Both the position numbers and the translations under genes were made by a program. Source: SXOA01 sp051004015 (lineage in GTDB: Bacteria; Planctomycetota; Planctomycetia; Pirellulales; Pirellulaceae). Taken from it: a DNA stretch of 64,000 nt. Below, in pieces: positions 42,640 to 50,280 of the stretch. The notes under the pieces are model-generated. The model searched no databases. It worked only from the letters and a program-made list of their open reading frames with translations, and was not told the DNA's origin. The DNA lies in assembly GCA_051004015.1 (NCBI GenBank), contig JBPCKT010000081.1, positions 1 to 64,000 on the forward strand, read 5' to 3'. Numbering within the stretch: position 1 is the first letter of the stretch; each line of letters begins with the position of its first letter.

Positions 42640-45180
42640 ATGCGTACCCCAATCCGTTTCTTCAGCCTGCTTCTCAGCGCCGCTGCCGGCGTTCAATTAG
42701 TGGGCAGTTCTACTGCGTTCGCTCAGGCCCCTGCCGCCAAGGTCACTTACGACGACAACATCCGGGCGATTTTCAAGGAGCATTGTTTCGCCTGCCATGC
42801 GCAGGAGCGGAACAAGGGGGGCCTGACGCTCGATACCTACCCCAAAGTGATGGCCGGCGGCTCCAGCGGCGAGGTGATTCTGACCGAGGACGTGGAGAAC
42901 TCGCGCCTTTATGCGCTGGTCAGCCACAAAGAGAAGCCGCAAATGCCGCCGATGCAGGACAAGCTGTCCCAGGCCAAGATTGACCTGATCGGCAAGTGGA
43001 TCGAGCAGGGCTCGCCGGAGAACGCCGGGTCGAAGATCGCGGCTCCCAAGAAGAAGAATCCGGCCCTGATGAGCGGCAGCGTGGCCGGCAAGCCGACCGG
43101 TCCGGCAGCGATGCCCGAAGGACTGCTCAAGCAGCCGGTCGTTTACACTCCCCGCGCCGGCGCGACGACGGCTTTGGCGGCCAGTCCTTGGGCACCGCTG
43201 GTGGCGGTGGCCGGGCAGAAGCAGATTTCGCTCTACAACACGGATACGTTGCAACTCCTCGGCGTGCTGCCGTTCCCGGAAGGCATTCCTTACGTTCTTC
43301 GCTTCAGCCGCAGCGGCACGGTGCTTCTGGCCGGAGGCGGACGCGGCGGGCATAGCGGCAGCGTGGTGCTGTTTGACGTGAAGACGGGCAAGCGGATTGC
43401 GAAAGTCGGCGAAGAACTGGATGCGGTGCTGGCGGCCGATATTTCCAACGATCATTCGATGGTTGCCTTGGGGGGCCCGAGCAAAATCGTCCGTATCTTC
43501 TCCACCGAGAGCGGGGAAATGCTGTTCGAAATCAAGAAGCATACCGACTGGATTTACTCCGTTCAGTTCAGCCCCGACGGCGTGTTGCTGGCGACGGCCG
43601 ACCGCAGTGGCGGCCTGTTTGTGTGGGAATCGGCCACGGCGCGGGAGTATCTCAGTCTCCGCGGCCATAACGGCGCGGTCTGCGACGTCAGTTGGCGGCT
43701 GGATAGCAACGTGTTGGCCAGTGCGGGCGAGGACACCACCGTCAAACTGTGGGAAATGAATGACGGCAACCAGATCAAGAGCTGGGGGGCTCACGGTGGT
43801 GGCGTGTTCTCTGTGAACTATGCCATGGACGGACGCCTGGTTTCAGCCGGCCGCGACAATACGGTCAAGAGCTGGGCCGGAGACGGGGCTGCTCAGAAAA
43901 CATTCCCTGGATTTCCCGAGCCTGCCCTACGAACGGTCTTCTCGCATGACGGCAAGCGGGTCATCGGCGGCGACTGGGCCGGCAACGTCCGCGTTTGGGA
44001 CGCTGCCGAGGCCAAGGAAGTCGGCTTGATTCCCGCCAATCCGCTGACGGTGGCGATGGCGGTTGAGGCGAAGAAGGCTGATGTCGTCGCCAAAACGCCT
44101 CCCGCTCAAGCGACCGGCGCGGAAGCGGCTGCCGCTCAGCAGGTGGTGGTGGCGAAAGACGCGGCTCTCAAGGCGTCTACCGAAAAACTGACGGCTGCCA
44201 CCGCTGCCGCGACGAAGTCGGAAGCGGATCGCGTAGCGGCCGTGGCTGCCGCGGCCGTGGCGACCGCGGCCGTGAAGACCGCGACCGATGCGAATACCGT
44301 TGCGGTGGCGGCCTTGAAAGTACCCACCGATGAGAAGGCGGCGGCTGATGCGGTGTTGGCGGCGAAAACTGCTGCGGCTAAAGCTGCGGCGGACGTGGCG
44401 GCTGCCGATAAAGCGGCGTCCGACAAGGCCGCTGCCGATAAGGCCGCGGATGCAGCGGCTCAGGCCGAGAAAGCCGGGAAGTCCGCTGCAGCTTCTGCCG
44501 CTGCCGAAGCGGAGCGAGTGGCCGCTGACGCAGTCGTTGCGCAGAAGGTGGCGGCTCTGAAAGTCGTCACCGATGCCGCCGCCGTCGCCAAGACCGCGCT
44601 TGATACGGCAAATGCAAATCTCGTGGTAGCGAATAAGGCGGTGGAAACCATGACGGCTGCTGCAACAACCGCCACCGTCGCCATGACCGCGGCCAAAGCG
44701 GAGCTCGATGCCGCCACCAAGGCCAAGACGGAGGCCGATGCGGCTTATGCCGCCAAGAAGGCCCCTGCCGACGCTGCGGCTGCCGCCCTCGCCGCTGCTC
44801 AGGCTGCTGTGACCGCTGCCGAGGCCGACAAGGTGGCTTTCGATCTGGCCACCGGAAAGCTCGACGCGGCGATCAAGGCTGCACAGGATCAGCTTGCGGC
44901 CAAGACCCCAGCCATGACGGCCAGCGAAGCCGAGCGGGTTGCTGCCGCCACTGCCGCCGCCGCCAAAGCCGCTGCATCCAAGGCCGTCGTGGACAAAATC
45001 GCCGCGCTCCAGGCGGAGCTGGTCAAAGCGATGGGCGAGCAGAAGGCCGCCGACGATGCCGCCGCCGCCAAAACTGCCGCCGCCACTGCCGCCAAAGCGG
45101 CCGTCGATGAGACGCAGGAAGCCCTCGACAAAGCGGCCGCCGAGCGGAAGGCCTTTGCGGAAGCTTATGAGCAGAAATAA
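42640..45180 (+). CDS. Exported cytochrome (PSC type) with WD40 propeller and long Ala-rich coiled coil
   Basis: An 846-residue protein with a Sec signal (cleavage near AFAQA). The haem site CFACH is at 49-53 in a PSC-type cytochrome domain (IRAIFKEHCFACHAQERNKG). WD40 repeats span about 150-470 (SVQFSPDGVLLATADRSGGL, SWRLDSNVLASAGEDTTVKL). Residues about 470-846 are mostly Ala with Lys, Asp, Glu and Thr, without Pro or Gly breaks except a few, and predict a very long helix or coiled coil. Related proteins lack or have a shorter tail. It closes the DUF1501-PPC-DUF1549/1553 run. Confidence 0.88.
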   Translation: MRTPIRFFSLLLSAAAGVQLVGSSTAFAQAPAAKVTYDDNIRAIFKEHCFACHAQERNKGGLTLDTYPKVMAGGSSGEVILTEDVENSRLYALVSHKEKPQMPPMQDKLSQAKIDLIGKWIEQGSPENAGSKIAAPKKKNPALMSGSVAGKPTGPAAMPEGLLKQPVVYTPRAGATTALAASPWAPLVAVAGQKQISLYNTDTLQLLGVLPFPEGIPYVLRFSRSGTVLLAGGGRGGHSGSVVLFDVKTGKRIAKVGEELDAVLAADISNDHSMVALGGPSKIVRIFSTESGEMLFEIKKHTDWIYSVQFSPDGVLLATADRSGGLFVWESATAREYLSLRGHNGAVCDVSWRLDSNVLASAGEDTTVKLWEMNDGNQIKSWGAHGGGVFSVNYAMDGRLVSAGRDNTVKSWAGDGAAQKTFPGFPEPALRTVFSHDGKRVIGGDWAGNVRVWDAAEAKEVGLIPANPLTVAMAVEAKKADVVAKTPPAQATGAEAAAAQQVVVAKDAALKASTEKLTAATAAATKSEADRVAAVAAAAVATAAVKTATDANTVAVAALKVPTDEKAAADAVLAAKTAAAKAAADVAAADKAASDKAAADKAADAAAQAEKAGKSAAASAAAEAERVAADAVVAQKVAALKVVTDAAAVAKTALDTANANLVVANKAVETMTAAATTATVAMTAAKAELDAATKAKTEADAAYAAKKAPADAAAAALAAAQAAVTAAEADKVAFDLATGKLDAAIKAAQDQLAAKTPAMTASEAERVAAATAAAAKAAASKAVVDKIAALQAELVKAMGEQKAADDAAAAKTAAATAAKAAVDETQEALDKAAAERKAFAEAYEQK

Positions 45181-45193
45181 ATGGCGCGCTTCT

Positions 45194-45330
45194 TAACGCA
45201 AAGGCGCGAAGACGCCAAGGCGCAAAGAAGAGGGGAAGAAGTCAGAAAAGGATTTCATATCCCATCTATCCTCTTCTTCCTTCTTTCTTTCTCCCTTTGC
45301 GACTTCGCGTCTTTGTGCCTTTGCGTTAAA
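45194..45330. repeat. TAACGCAAAGGCG inverted repeat
   Basis: TAACGCAAAGGCGCGAAGAC GCCAAGGCGCAAAG at 45194-45227 is followed by the inverted CTTTGCGACTTCGCGTCTTT GTGCCTTTGCGTTA at 45295-45329. The pair encloses about 65 bases and could fold into one long stem. CGCAAAG tracts of this type recur in many bacterial genomes. Confidence 0.75.
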
Positions 45331-45418
45331 CGGAGTGACCTATGCGGTGATGCGCGGCCTCAAGTTCCCAAGCTGGAAGTACACAGCATTTTGGTGGTAG
45401 AATTGGAGTAAATACATG

Positions 45419-45446
45419 AGTACTTAGTACTCAGTACTGAGTACTA
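45419..45446. repeat. AGTACT palindromic repeat, copy 3
   Basis: AGTACTTAGTACTCAGTACT followed by GAGTACTA. The core AGTACTCAGTACTGAGTACT (in part) is identical to the other two copies. Confidence 0.85.
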
Positions 45447-45523
45447 TGAGCCGCTGAGGACGATAAGTCTCCCAAAGCGCACCTTCTAGCTCGCTGTTCC
45501 CCTTGCTTTTCCCCCTGATTTTC

Positions 45524-45553
45524 TTGACCGCAGTTTCCCTGCCGGTCTATAAT
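45524..45553 (+). promoter_or_regulatory. Sigma-70-type promoter of the kinase gene
   Basis: TTGACC at 45524-45529 and a perfect TATAAT at 45548-45553, 18 bases apart. Transcription from here would give a leader of about 195 bases before the kinase ATG. It is the best promoter match seen in the window apart from the hicBA -10 box. Confidence 0.55.
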
Positions 45554-45756
45554 GAGCGAGAACAGTTGAGTGGCACAATTCACGCAGCTTCTCTATTCCA
45601 ACGCCTGTTTCCAGGCTCCCGCTGACGCTACGTAACGAACACCTTACCCGGTGCCATTCTACCGGACGATTATAGAACTACCAAAGATGTCCTAGGCCGC
45701 CAAATCCCGCCCATTTTCGGGCGGAACGGGCAGCGGGGACATTCCATGCATGGCGA

Positions 45757-48642
45757 ATGAGCGACAGCGACCAAAAACACCAGGCGGCTGAAGGCGGCGG
45801 CGTAGCAGGGGCACCAACAGCCCGCGGCGACTCCGTTTCTACGCAGGTCGCCCTCGACGTTTTTGCCGGCAGCACCTCGCCAATCTCCGGTGGGTCCAGC
45901 GGCAATATTCAGGACGTTGCGCTGCCAACCGACAAAACGGTCATCTCCAAGCGGCTCCTTTCCACCGATCCGGTTCCGCCCGTCCCATCGACGTCGCAGT
46001 CGCTGGGCGCGGCTTTGGTCGGAAAAAAATTCGGCAACTACGAGCTGGCGGAGTTCGTCGGCGGCGGCGGCATGGGAGCGGTCTTTCGCGCCATCGATAC
46101 GAGCATGGGCCGCACCGTGGCCGTGAAGGTCCTCTCCCGCGACCAAACGGACGAAGAAACGATCCGCCGCTTCCGCAACGAGGCCCACAGCGCCGCCCGG
46201 CTCGACCATCCGAACATCGCCCGTGCCTACTACGTCGGCGAGCACGAAGGCTGGAATTTCATCGTCTTCGAGTTCGTGCAGGGAACTAATCTCCGCGACC
46301 TCGTGGAGAAGCAGGGCCCGCTGCCGGTCGCGCAAGCCCTGAACTACACGCTGCAAGTCGCTCAGGCCCTTGATCACGCCGCCGGACGAGACGTGGTCCA
46401 CCGCGACATCAAACCCTCCAACGTGCTGGTGACTCCCGAGGGGGAGATTAAGCTTGTGGACATGGGCCTGGCCCGGTTGCATCACGTGGAATCGTCCTCC
46501 GACGATTTGACCGCCAGCGGCGTCACGCTCGGCACGTTCGACTACATCTCCCCGGAACAGGCCCGCGACCCGCGGATGGCCGACTCGCGGAGCGACATCT
46601 ACTCGCTGGGTTGCACGCTCTATTTCATGCTCGCCGGCCGGCCGCCGTTCCCGGACGGCACGGCGCTGCAGAAGCTCCTCTGGCACAGTGGCGAGGACCC
46701 GCCCGATCCGCGGCTCTTCCGCCCGGAGCTCCCCACGCAAGTCATCCGCTTGTTGGAAAAGATGCTGGCCAAACGCCCCGCGCAGCGGCCGCAGTCTCCC
46801 CGCGAACTGATCAGCGGGATTGCCGCCGCCGCCGACGAATTGGGGTTCGCGGGATTCGGACAAGGACATGTCGCGGCGTTTCCCGTCCCCGCGGGTCCCT
46901 CCGGCTGGTCGCGGGCGGGCAGCATCCTGATCCCCATCGCGGCGCTTGTGCTGCTCATCATGCTCGTGGATGCGTGGCGTCCCCAATCCGGCACCAACGA
47001 TATCTCGCTCCGTCCCAAGCTGGTCGAAGCGATTCCGGTTGCGGATAAGACCAGCAAGGGCGGCAAAGTCACTCCCGGAGCCGGGGACACCAAGACCAAT
47101 GCAGGGGCAACTTCGCCCGCGGAAGCATCCAAGTCAGGAACATCCCAGGCAGAGCAGACTGGGGGCCGTGTAAATTCCGTCCCTCCGATGACCTCCGCAG
47201 AGCCGCCGATTGAGCCGGCCTCAACTACCCTCACCAAGAATGGCGGTGACGCCCTCACGCCGTCGGCGGCGGAAATCGCGGCAGCGCCTCCAGAATCTGC
47301 GGTAAAGTCGCAGGAAGGGGCTGCCGGCCTGGCTGCCGCCGCTCCTATGACCGCAGATCTCCGCGCCGAGCCGGCGGAGGCCGCCTCCGTCTCGTCGTCC
47401 ACAATTCCTCCCGCCGGCGCGGGCAGGCCAAAGATCGCCCGCCTCGTTGTCCGGCCGGACGGCAAGCCGCTGACCGCACTCGCGCCCGATCAGGAGCTCG
47501 TCCGTTCTTTCGCTCGCGCCTGCCAACGGGCGGCTGAACTGGGCATTCAAGACATTGAGTTGCAGTTCACGGGGGAGTTGCTGGAGAAGCCGCTGGAGCT
47601 CGCTGTTTCTCGCTTGACCATCCGGGCCGCGACGGGCCATAAGCCGGTCATCGTGTTCCGGCCCCAGTCGCCGGAGCCGGAAAGCGACAAGCAGATGATC
47701 CGGCTCAGGTGCGGCAGTTCGGGCAAGATTCTGATTCAAGGAGTGGAACTGCGGATGGATCTGCCCACCGAGCCGTCGTTCGGTTGGGCTCTGTTCGCCA
47801 TTTATCAGATGCAGACGATTGAGCTGACGGACTGCGTGCTCACCATCAAGGATGTTGGCTCCGCGGGCGTGCCGATGCAACAGCAGGTGGCGTTCTTCGC
47901 CCTCCAGCCGCGGCAAATCACGGATGCGATGAAGATGATGGAGGACGACATGCGGATGATTCCGGCCATGGGCGTCAACCTCAGCCGCTGCCTCGCCCGC
48001 GGGGATGCCACGTTCCTGATGGCCACCGAGGAAAGCCCGCTGAAAATGGTCTGGACCCAGGGGCTGCTCGTCACCAGCAAACGCCTGCTGGAAACGGGAG
48101 GCTCGCCGTTGCGGCCCAGCGAGTTCGGCCGGCTCGATATCGACCTCGATCATGTTACCGCGGTCATTCCGCAAGGGCTTTACTCCATGAAGCGAAAAAC
48201 GGGAAACGCGTATCAGCTCAAGGCCGACATCCGCTGTCGCAACAGCCTGCTGCAAACGAGCGCTCAGGCCCCGCTCTTTGAATTCACGGACTTGCCCGCG
48301 ATTGAAGACGTGCAGCTCGCCTTCGCGGGAGAAGGCAACCTCTATCCCACCACCAAGGGCATCTTCCTGCGGTTCAAGCCCTTGTCGCGCGGGGAGCCGA
48401 GCGTCGATTTCCCGCAGGAGTCGCGTCCGCGTTGGTCCAGCGAGGAACGGTCCACCGCCGGCTTTACCTGGCAGAATCCCGCGGCCATGGAGAGCATCTC
48501 AGCGCATCGGCAGGTGCCCAAGAACTTTCTGCTGCATCCCGACTCTCGATACCAAGCCGGCGTTGACCCCGACGTGCTGCCCGAGCCGAGCGAGCCGATT
48601 GAGAAAGTAGCCGAGCCGGCGGACGAAGGGGACGAGAGCTGA
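45757..48642 (+). CDS. Transmembrane Ser/Thr protein kinase (PknB-like) with a large extracytoplasmic domain
   Basis: A 961-residue protein. The kinase domain spans about 95-355: P-loop GGGGMGAV at 102-109, Lys124 in VAVK, Glu142, HRDIKPSN at 215-222, DMG instead of DFG at 235-237 and SPE at 265-267. One membrane helix follows at about 388-406. The outer part begins with a Ser/Thr/Ala-rich stalk to about 560 and then a domain of about 380 residues, partly beta-helical in look (LTIRAATGHKPVIVF), with no recognised family. It probably senses something outside the cell and phosphorylates cytoplasmic targets. Confidence 0.92.
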   Translation: MSDSDQKHQAAEGGGVAGAPTARGDSVSTQVALDVFAGSTSPISGGSSGNIQDVALPTDKTVISKRLLSTDPVPPVPSTSQSLGAALVGKKFGNYELAEFVGGGGMGAVFRAIDTSMGRTVAVKVLSRDQTDEETIRRFRNEAHSAARLDHPNIARAYYVGEHEGWNFIVFEFVQGTNLRDLVEKQGPLPVAQALNYTLQVAQALDHAAGRDVVHRDIKPSNVLVTPEGEIKLVDMGLARLHHVESSSDDLTASGVTLGTFDYISPEQARDPRMADSRSDIYSLGCTLYFMLAGRPPFPDGTALQKLLWHSGEDPPDPRLFRPELPTQVIRLLEKMLAKRPAQRPQSPRELISGIAAAADELGFAGFGQGHVAAFPVPAGPSGWSRAGSILIPIAALVLLIMLVDAWRPQSGTNDISLRPKLVEAIPVADKTSKGGKVTPGAGDTKTNAGATSPAEASKSGTSQAEQTGGRVNSVPPMTSAEPPIEPASTTLTKNGGDALTPSAAEIAAAPPESAVKSQEGAAGLAAAAPMTADLRAEPAEAASVSSSTIPPAGAGRPKIARLVVRPDGKPLTALAPDQELVRSFARACQRAAELGIQDIELQFTGELLEKPLELAVSRLTIRAATGHKPVIVFRPQSPEPESDKQMIRLRCGSSGKILIQGVELRMDLPTEPSFGWALFAIYQMQTIELTDCVLTIKDVGSAGVPMQQQVAFFALQPRQITDAMKMMEDDMRMIPAMGVNLSRCLARGDATFLMATEESPLKMVWTQGLLVTSKRLLETGGSPLRPSEFGRLDIDLDHVTAVIPQGLYSMKRKTGNAYQLKADIRCRNSLLQTSAQAPLFEFTDLPAIEDVQLAFAGEGNLYPTTKGIFLRFKPLSRGEPSVDFPQESRPRWSSEERSTAGFTWQNPAAMESISAHRQVPKNFLLHPDSRYQAGVDPDVLPEPSEPIEKVAEPADEGDES

Positions 48643-48798
48643 TTGCTCGGCGAATTCAACTATGGGTGCCGCGCCCACGGCTTTGCGTGGGCGTGCTCAT
48701 TCTCTCACCCGCAGTGTCTTAGCGGCGCTCTTACCGGCGTGGACGCGGGGCCTAAGCTCAGCCATATTGTCTGATGCTCGCCTCCAGGAGATGAACCC

Positions 48799-50232
48799 AT
48801 GCGCCGCTCTGTTTCGCTGATTCCGTACCTGCTTCTTATCGCTGTGGCATGTACGGCCATTGCTGCCGAGCCCAATCAGGATGCGCTCCCGGCCAACCTC
48901 GGCACTCGCAAGACGGGCGTCGATTGGCCGACCTTCCTCGGCCCCACCGGCGACGGAAAATCGCCCGAGAAAGGCATCCTCACCAAATGGCGAGCCGGGT
49001 CCGCCCAGCAGCCCGGCCTCAAACTCGTCTGGTCGAAACCCCTCGGCATCGGCTACGACCCCCCCACCATCAGCCGCGGGCGACTGTTCCAGTTCGACCG
49101 CTTCGGCGATAAAGCCCGGCTGTACGCCCTCAACGCCGAGACCGGCGCGCCGCTTTGGAAGTATGAATACGCCACCGATTACGAGGACCTGTACGGCTAC
49201 AACAACGGCCCCCGCTGCTCCCCCATCACGGATGGCAGCCGGGTCTATGCCTACGGCGTGGAAGGGATGCTGGTTTGCGTCAGTGCCGATAGCAGCAAGG
49301 AAATCTGGAAGGTCAATACGTTCAAGGACTTCGGAGTTGTCCAGAATTTCTTCGGCGTCGGCTCCGCGCCCATGCTTGAAGGGGACCTGCTGCTGGTCAT
49401 GGTCGGCGGCAGCCCGCCGGCGTCGCAGCGAGTTCCCCCCGGCCAGCTCGACCGGGTCGAAGGGAACGGCAGCGGCATCGTGGCCTTCGACAAGCACACC
49501 GGCAAGGTCCGCTACAAAATCACCGACGAATTGGCCAGCTACTCCAGCCTGAAGACCGCCACCATCGCCGGCCGCCGCTGGGGCTTCGCCTTCTGCCGTG
49601 GCGGGCTGGTCGGTTTCGAACCGGCGACCGGCAAGGTCGATTTCCACTACCCCTGGCGGGACGAAAGCCTCGAAAGCGTCAATGCCAGCGTCCCCGTCGT
49701 CCACGACAACCAGGTCTTCATCAGCGAGACCTATGGCATCGGCAGCTCGCTGCTTGAAGTCGCCCCCGGCACCCACAAGCTGCTCTGGAAGGATGACGAA
49801 AACAAGCGGGCCAAGGCGATGCAGGCCCACTGGAACACCCCCATCTATCACGACGGCTATCTCTACGGCTGCAGCGGCCGGCACCTCAGCAACGCCGACC
49901 TCCGCTGCATCGATTGGAAGACCGGCAAGGTGCAGTGGAAAGTGCCCGACCTCACCCGCACCTCCCTCACCTACATCGATGGCCACTTCCTCTGCCTGGC
50001 CGAAGACGGCACCCTCAGGCTCTTCAAAGCCGACTCCGAGGCTTACATCGAAGTCGCGTCCCTCCCGCTCGTCCCCAAACCTGCCGGCCCGCGGTCAGTC
50101 GGCGAAGGTTCGACCGCTGCCGAGGTTGACCGCGACCCCTTCTGGGCCGCGCCCGTTGTCTCCCACGGTCTGATGTACGTCCGCGGCGGCGGCAAGCTCT
50201 ACTGCTACGAGCTTATCCCCGAGAAGAAGTGA
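48799..50232 (+). CDS. Exported PQQ-like beta-propeller protein
   Basis: A 477-residue protein with a Sec signal (LIPYLLLIAVACTAIAAEP). DWPTFLGPTGDGKSPEKGIL is the planctomycete signature for PQQ-like eight-bladed propellers; blades follow with tryptophan-docking patterns (YALNAETGAPLWKYEY, VAFDKHTGKVRYKI, RCIDWKTGKVQWKVPD). Whether it binds PQQ or is only a structural propeller is unknown. GGAGATG follows the promoter-less 150-bp gap after the kinase; the DUF1549/1553 gene is 48 bp downstream. Confidence 0.88.
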   Translation: MRRSVSLIPYLLLIAVACTAIAAEPNQDALPANLGTRKTGVDWPTFLGPTGDGKSPEKGILTKWRAGSAQQPGLKLVWSKPLGIGYDPPTISRGRLFQFDRFGDKARLYALNAETGAPLWKYEYATDYEDLYGYNNGPRCSPITDGSRVYAYGVEGMLVCVSADSSKEIWKVNTFKDFGVVQNFFGVGSAPMLEGDLLLVMVGGSPPASQRVPPGQLDRVEGNGSGIVAFDKHTGKVRYKITDELASYSSLKTATIAGRRWGFAFCRGGLVGFEPATGKVDFHYPWRDESLESVNASVPVVHDNQVFISETYGIGSSLLEVAPGTHKLLWKDDENKRAKAMQAHWNTPIYHDGYLYGCSGRHLSNADLRCIDWKTGKVQWKVPDLTRTSLTYIDGHFLCLAEDGTLRLFKADSEAYIEVASLPLVPKPAGPRSVGEGSTAAEVDRDPFWAAPVVSHGLMYVRGGGKLYCYELIPEKK

Positions 50233-50280
50233 CTTAATGGTTTCTTCCTTGACGAGAAGATATCCGACTTGAAGGCGACG

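Larger units (their letters stand above)
45181..45756. other. Intergenic region with two repeats and a promoter
   Basis: Nearly 580 bases without a gene. It contains an inverted CGCAAAGG repeat pair at 45194-45330, AGTACT repeat copy 3 at 45419-45446 and a strong promoter at 45524-45553 that serves the kinase gene. CCGCCC/GGGCGG at 45706-45723 forms a small hairpin in the kinase leader. Confidence 0.6.

Noticed and set aside
43900..45180. Frameshift as the cause of the Ala-rich tail of the PSC-WD40 protein
   Set aside because: The reading frame follows the WD40 part without interruption, the Lys/Glu/Asp spacing is regular, and the other frames give Pro/Arg-rich nonsense.
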